Of a stretch of DNA of 64,000 bases, positions 59,355 through 64,000 are shown in pieces. Position 1 is the first letter of the stretch. Each line of letters begins with the position of its first letter. Made by a program: the position numbers and the translations under genes. The DNA is from Geminocystis sp. M7585_C2015_104. GTDB taxonomy: Bacteria; Cyanobacteriota; Cyanobacteriia; Cyanobacteriales; Cyanobacteriaceae. The DNA is taken from positions 1 to 64,000 of the forward strand of contig DVEF01000108.1 of the NCBI GenBank assembly GCA_015295805.1, in the 5' to 3' direction. The notes beneath the pieces are model-generated. The model searched no databases, was not told where the DNA came from, and saw only the letters and a list, made by a program, of their open reading frames with translations.

Positions 59355-62300
59355 TTTGTCAGTTGCCCCTTTCTTATCAACTCCCCTGCCTTCGTTGCCC
59401 CCACCGGTGGCGAATACAGGTAGCCTTGTCCATAATGACAGCGAATCCTCTTTAAAATCTCCTGTTGTGTCTCCGTCTCAATCCCTTCCGCTATTACCTC
59501 CAGTGACAGGTTATGTGCTAAGTTCACAATAGCTTCCACAATGGGATTAGAAGATGAAGGATGGCTCAAAGGTTGGATAAAACCCTTGTCTATCTTCAAA
59601 CAGTTAAACGGCAAATGGTGCAGGTAACTCAAAGAAGAATAACCAGTGCCAAAATCATCTAAACATATTTGTAGTTTCCTGGCTTGGATTTCTTCCAAAA
59701 CGGCCTTGGCATGTTCGTAGTCTTTTACTAATACGCTCTCGGTGATTTCCAGTTTTAAAAGCCGAGGATCTACCCCCGTGGAATTGATAATTAGGTCAAT
59801 CTCCTCCAGTAGATGGGGATGAAATAACTGTTTGCCGGAGACATTGATAGAAACAAACAGACCATAGTGGGGATATTCAGACTGCCAGAGGAAAGCCTGT
59901 TTTGCCGCCTCGGAGAAAATCCAATTGCCAAGGGTGACAATTAACCCCGTCTCCTCCGCAATGGGAATAAAATCCATCGGCGAAACAAAACCGTGAGTCG
60001 GATTATGCCAACGAATCAAAGCCTCAAACCCGGCAATTCTCCCCGTCTGCAAGTTGACAATGGGTTGATAGTATAATTCAAATTCCCCATTTTCTAACCC
60101 CCTCAACAACGACGATTCTAAAGTCAGTCTTTTTAGCAAGTCTTTATGCATTGCCGGCTTGAATATCTGGTAACAGTTGCCCCCCTTCTCCTTCGCATGA
60201 TGTACAGCAATGTCTGCATCCCTTATCATTTCTTCTGCCGTCTCATGGCCACTATAACTGGTTGTAATTCCTACACTTACAGTCGACATTACCCTCTGCC
60301 CCTCAAACTCCGCATCTACAAAACAGTTAGAGACAATCTTTTGGGCAACATACTCCACTTCTTTTTCTGAATTTATATCTGGCAGAAATACAATAAACTC
60401 ATCTCCACTAAAACGGGCTACCGTATCCTTCCCGGCAACACATCTTACTAGGTTATCAGCAATTAATGTTAACAATTCATCCCCAATTCTGTGCCCAAAA
60501 CTATCATTTACCTTCTTGAAATTGTCCACATCCACCAACAAAACCGCACAAAATTGTTGAGGGTCTTCTTTGTTTAATTTTAAAAACTGTTTGATACGAT
60601 CTAACAAGAGAAAACGATTGGGTAAGCCCGTTAGTTTGTCATAGAAAGCGTCATAGAACATCTGTTGTTCCATTATTTTTATATCAGAAATGTCCAAAAT
60701 TTGTTGGATGAACTGAATAATTCTCCCCTCCTTGTTTCTCAAAGCCGTAATGTTAACTCTGGTATGAATCACACAGCCATTGCTTGCTAAAAAACGTCTC
60801 TCTTGACGGTATTGCTCCAAACACTCTGTGATAATTTTATGCTTGTATAAATGACATTTCTCCTTGTCTTCGGGATGACAAATACTCAGTTCATTCTTAG
60901 ACAGCAATTCCTCCGAAGGATACCTCAGCAACTCGCAGAGAGAATTATTAACTTGAATAATTTGGCCATCTAAATTGGTAATCATCATGCCAGTGGGGGC
61001 AAGTTCAAATATGAGTCTAAATTCTTCTTCACTCTTCTCCAGGGCTTTTTGAGCATTCCTTCTAGTAGTAATGTCTGTAATTATGCCGTCAATTCTTAAT
61101 TCTTTCCCCTCATTGTCATAAATTACTGTCGCCCTGTCTCTCACATACTTTCTTGTGCCATCTTCCAGGATTATCTCATACTCTATATCATGACTTTTTT
61201 CTCCCCCTCCTAACAAAGAAGTACTGAAGAGGTTGGCATACATTTCTTTCACCTTCTCCCTCTCCTTCGGACTTACTAAATCTAACCAGTATGTCCTCTT
61301 CTGAAAAATTCTACTCAGGGGCACATGGAATAATTTTTCCGCTGCTTGGTTTATGTATATTATTTGTAAAGTTTGGGGATGAATCGACCAAATTACATCA
61401 TCCAGAGACTCAATAATACTATTGAGTCTTTCCCTACTTTCTCTCAAAGCAATACTAATTTGTTCGTTTTCTAACTCCCTTTCCTCACTGACAACAATAT
61501 GTTTTACAGTATTAACTACAGAATCTAGCAAACTATTTTGGATTTCAAAGTTAGGCTTACTTTTGAGGCAAAATAAATGCAAAACCATGGCGTATTCTCC
61601 ATTAATTTCTATGGGGAAACCCCAATATACACCCCCGGGCAAATCTAGGATTTTAGATTCCAGAAATATATCTTTGTTCGCCTCTTCTAGGGAAGAAATC
61701 ATCCTTTTGTTGGCAATAGCTTTGGCAGTAAAATAACTGAGAAAACATTGAACACGAGGGGAAAATTCTTTTTGAGAATCCCTACTGTATCCGGCAATAA
61801 TATTACATTTTTGTCCTAACAACTCCGAAAGAATAATCAAGTCGAAATGGCAAATGTCTGCTATCTTTTCAAAATAAAACTCTAGGATTTCCCGTAAGCT
61901 GTATTCCCTCATCTGGTTAAGCTGACTAATCAAGTTTAACTGGGCATTTACTGCCTGCAACTCCTCCTTTTGCCTCAGAAAGTTTTCTTTTAGTAAATAC
62001 TCCTCTGTATAATCGTAAATAAGAAGGACTAATCTCCTGATATCTTGGAGAGAGATAGGAAAAATTTTGACTTCATTCCAGCCTTGGCTACCGTCTAAAT
62101 CTACCTCTACAATCCGTCTTACACACTCTCCACCAGTAGACTCAATTAGTTGTCGGTATTGATTAGTAAGGGAATGACTAAACTTTTTCCCCTTTTCATT
62201 ACACCAAACTAAAGAATAGGGAGGACTTGCATCGGTTATAATAACCCCAATATTATCCTGTTCAATTGCTTTTTGGCACAGGGTGAATATTTGTCTCTCA

Positions 62301-62965
62301 ACCAGTTTGTCTATTTCCAGTTGGACAATTTTCACCAACCTGCTGATATTTTCTATTACCCTTTCGTTGATATTCCTTATGTCTCTGCTATAAAACCCAA
62401 GGATGTTTACATCACCACTAGTTTTTCCCTCAGTATAAAACAGAAAATTAACTCCCAGGGGAAACTTATAAAACAACCCCAGCCTCCCAATTATTTCACT
62501 TTCATAGTCTAAAACATAATTGCTGTTATTGGGAATATTATTCCACAAGTGGACAAGAGTTTTCAAACCCTTATCTATGGAGATAAAAATGCCTTCTGTT
62601 TCCTGCCAATGGCCAGAATGGGAAAAGATATAAAGACGTTTTCCTTCGGCTAACCCATAAGAAAAATAACACAAATCAAGATTATACTCATTGACGACTA
62701 ATTCACAGGCATGCCGGAGAAATTCTAGAATGTCATTATCCCTATTGAGGCAATGGAAAACTGATAGTAAAAACCTGTCATCAGAATATTTGAGTCTCAA
62801 CTCCTCCAAGATTCTCTCCAACTCCAAAACTCTATTTTTATAGTCAGTAACCGTTGCGACAGACACATAGTTTTTTTTAAAAAACCTTACAAGGTAAACA
62901 AGCCCAATGGCCAGGGAAGAAAATAAAAAGAAAACCAACAAAGAAGTAGGAGAAACACTCACCAT
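59351..62965 (-). CDS. Membrane-linked GAF-PAS-GGDEF-EAL cyclic di-GMP protein
   Basis: A 1,204-residue signalling protein: one N-terminal membrane helix ([18 protein letters not shown]), a short coiled coil, two GAF-like regions (about 60-240 and 345-490), and two PAS domains (about 505-630 and 640-760). GGDEF (about 770-930) and EAL (about 945-1195) follow. The GGDEF site reads RFSGDEF; Ser for the first Gly can still be active. No RxxD inhibitory site precedes it. The EAL residues are complete ([42 protein letters not shown]), so phosphodiesterase activity is likely. The stop codons of this gene and dnaK1 overlap by 4 bases. Confidence 0.93.
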   Translation of the reverse strand: MVSVSPTSLLVFFLFSSLAIGLVYLVRFFKKNYVSVATVTDYKNRVLELERILEELRLKYSDDRFLLSVFHCLNRDNDILEFLRHACELVVNEYNLDLCYFSYGLAEGKRLYIFSHSGHWQETEGIFISIDKGLKTLVHLWNNIPNNSNYVLDYESEIIGRLGLFYKFPLGVNFLFYTEGKTSGDVNILGFYSRDIRNINERVIENISRLVKIVQLEIDKLVERQIFTLCQKAIEQDNIGVIITDASPPYSLVWCNEKGKKFSHSLTNQYRQLIESTGGECVRRIVEVDLDGSQGWNEVKIFPISLQDIRRLVLLIYDYTEEYLLKENFLRQKEELQAVNAQLNLISQLNQMREYSLREILEFYFEKIADICHFDLIILSELLGQKCNIIAGYSRDSQKEFSPRVQCFLSYFTAKAIANKRMISSLEEANKDIFLESKILDLPGGVYWGFPIEINGEYAMVLHLFCLKSKPNFEIQNSLLDSVVNTVKHIVVSEERELENEQISIALRESRERLNSIIESLDDVIWSIHPQTLQIIYINQAAEKLFHVPLSRIFQKRTYWLDLVSPKEREKVKEMYANLFSTSLLGGGEKSHDIEYEIILEDGTRKYVRDRATVIYDNEGKELRIDGIITDITTRRNAQKALEKSEEEFRLIFELAPTGMMITNLDGQIIQVNNSLCELLRYPSEELLSKNELSICHPEDKEKCHLYKHKIITECLEQYRQERRFLASNGCVIHTRVNITALRNKEGRIIQFIQQILDISDIKIMEQQMFYDAFYDKLTGLPNRFLLLDRIKQFLKLNKEDPQQFCAVLLVDVDNFKKVNDSFGHRIGDELLTLIADNLVRCVAGKDTVARFSGDEFIVFLPDINSEKEVEYVAQKIVSNCFVDAEFEGQRVMSTVSVGITTSYSGHETAEEMIRDADIAVHHAKEKGGNCYQIFKPAMHKDLLKRLTLESSLLRGLENGEFELYYQPIVNLQTGRIAGFEALIRWHNPTHGFVSPMDFIPIAEETGLIVTLGNWIFSEAAKQAFLWQSEYPHYGLFVSINVSGKQLFHPHLLEEIDLIINSTGVDPRLLKLEITESVLVKDYEHAKAVLEEIQARKLQICLDDFGTGYSSLSYLHHLPFNCLKIDKGFIQPLSHPSSSNPIVEAIVNLAHNLSLEVIAEGIETETQQEILKRIRCHYGQGYLYSPPVGATKAGELIRKGQLTN

Positions 62966-63233
62966 CTTGACGGAGATATAAAGCTAAAATCCACGGGGAA
63001 TAATAAAATTGAAAATATTAATTCTTCCTACTAGTAAGATACGGATTACACCCGGCATTGATGCAAAAAAAACCCAGGGAAAACATGGAGACAAACCGAC
63101 CATTAAAAGAATCATTGATGCCACCGGCCTCTACTACTATTTTAGCTAATGGAGGAAAACAAGTGGGTTAAAGTGACAAATCTTGATAAATTTAATTATT
63201 CTGTGGATTGTTACTCCTTTCCATTGTCCATCT

Positions 63234-64000
63234 ATGAGTAAAAAAACAGTTTGTATTACGATGGGTACACGGCCGGAAGCAATAAAACTAGCGCCGGTGA
63301 TAAGATGTTTTCAAAGGGAGAAGGATTTAGAGACAAAGGTAATTTTAACAGGACAACATAGGGAAATGGTGACCCAGGTGATGGAATTATTTGGTTTGAA
63401 GGCAGATGCAGACTTGGAGATAATGCAAACAAAACAAAGCCTAGTAGACATCACCTGTAGAAGTTTGAGGGGATTGGAGAAGATATATAAGGAGATAAAA
63501 CCGCAATTAGTCATCACCCAGGGAGACACCACCACAGCCTTTGCCGCCAGTCTTGGTGCATTCTATCATAAAATTCCCGTGGCGCATGTGGAGGCAGGAT
63601 TACGCACAGACGACATTTATAATCCCTTTCCCGAGGAAGCCAACCGTCGTCTGATTTCTCAAATTGCCCAATTGCACTTTGCCCCCACCATGATAGCAGT
63701 AGACAATCTCAAAAAATCCGGGGTAACAGGGGAAATTCATTTAACAGGCAATACAGTCATAGACGCCTTATTATCAGTGGCTGCCAATAATCCCGCCTGC
63801 GACATTCCCGGATTAGATTGGTCTCAATACAGAGTATTACTTGTGACGGTACACAGAAGAGAAAATTGGGGAAAACCGCTAATGGATATTTTGCGGGGTT
63901 TAGAGATGATTCTCAACCGCCATAAGGATGTGGCCATTCTTCTCCCCCTACATCGTAATCCCATTGTCCGTGAGCCTATTATACAATACCTGGGTAATCA
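63234..64000 (+). CDS. wecB: UDP-N-acetylglucosamine 2-epimerase (non-hydrolysing), 3' end outside the window
   Basis: The frame from the ATG at 63234 stays open to the window edge (255 codons). It reads VCITMGTRPEAIKLAPVI, LTGQHREMV, VITQGDTTTAFAASLGAFYH, VAHVEAGLRTDDIYNPFPEEANRR, TGNTVIDALL and VTVHRRENWGKPL, all hallmarks of the epimerase that makes UDP-N-acetylmannosamine for surface polysaccharides. Family length is about 370, so roughly two thirds is present. It is divergent from the GGDEF-EAL gene. Confidence 0.95.
   Translation, partial: MSKKTVCITMGTRPEAIKLAPVIRCFQREKDLETKVILTGQHREMVTQVMELFGLKADADLEIMQTKQSLVDITCRSLRGLEKIYKEIKPQLVITQGDTTTAFAASLGAFYHKIPVAHVEAGLRTDDIYNPFPEEANRRLISQIAQLHFAPTMIAVDNLKKSGVTGEIHLTGNTVIDALLSVAANNPACDIPGLDWSQYRVLLVTVHRRENWGKPLMDILRGLEMILNRHKDVAILLPLHRNPIVREPIIQYLGN

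Noticed and set aside
63311-63535. 74-codon minus-strand frame
   Set aside because: Antisense to the clear wecB frame.

Overview
The window looks like a unicellular or colonial cyanobacterium, to judge from its conserved genes. These include a DUF3531 protein, a CHAT-CHASE2 protein, a grpE-dnaK1 pair, a phosphomannose-isomerase-type cupin, a CGFS glutaredoxin with BolA, CofH, and a str operon carrying rpsJ directly behind tuf. HIP1 octamers (GCGATCGC) occur only three times, inside thrC, purQ and tuf. I cannot name the genus. No transposase, integrase, CRISPR array or phage gene was seen.

Layout. Bases 1-17,000 are gene-poor. Four transcription units on the minus strand (cofH; a HEAT-repeat M1 aminopeptidase coupled to CHAT-CHASE2; a frameshifted sulfide:quinone reductase; comF) are separated by three long spacers of 0.86, 4.4 and 3.6 kb. 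The spacers have no credible genes and consist of degenerate repeats, each with its own motif and base skew. Bases 17,000-37,600 hold housekeeping genes: DUF3531, apt, a TPR lipoprotein-like protein, a lone ABC ATPase, thrC, glgX, an oligopeptide-binding lipoprotein, polA, queE, ispD and bioF. Among them is a 5.4-kb hybrid histidine kinase broken by many frameshifts. Bases 37,900-44,200 carry a tRNA-Ala(GGC), msrA and a mostly minus-strand run: glutaredoxin-BolA, a TPR protein, a HAD hydrolase, a PLD lipoprotein, a UDG-like protein and purQ-purS. Bases 44,300-50,300 carry a cupin, an IscA/SufA-like protein and the str operon rpsL-rpsG-fusA-tuf-rpsJ. Bases 50,300-64,000 carry an RMD1-like protein, an inositol-phosphatase-like enzyme, a radical SAM protein, DUF1269, TerD, lpxD, grpE-dnaK1, a GAF-PAS-GGDEF-EAL protein and the start of wecB.

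Most notable result. The repeat filling the 4.4-kb spacer (about 2,038-6,462) continues into the end of the CHAT-CHASE2 gene. The last ~32 codons of that gene, which encode the third membrane helix after CHASE2, are one copy of the repeat read in antisense. The spacer may therefore be a decayed expansion of the gene's own 3' end. Its units also contain matching inverted boxes, and at least one copy shows changes on both sides that keep the pairing. The two other spacers are repeats of different sequence, and the cofH 3' end also resembles its neighbouring repeat. This class of spacer is the best candidate here for something undescribed.

All calls come from reading the sequence and from knowledge of protein families. 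No database search or folding programme was run.
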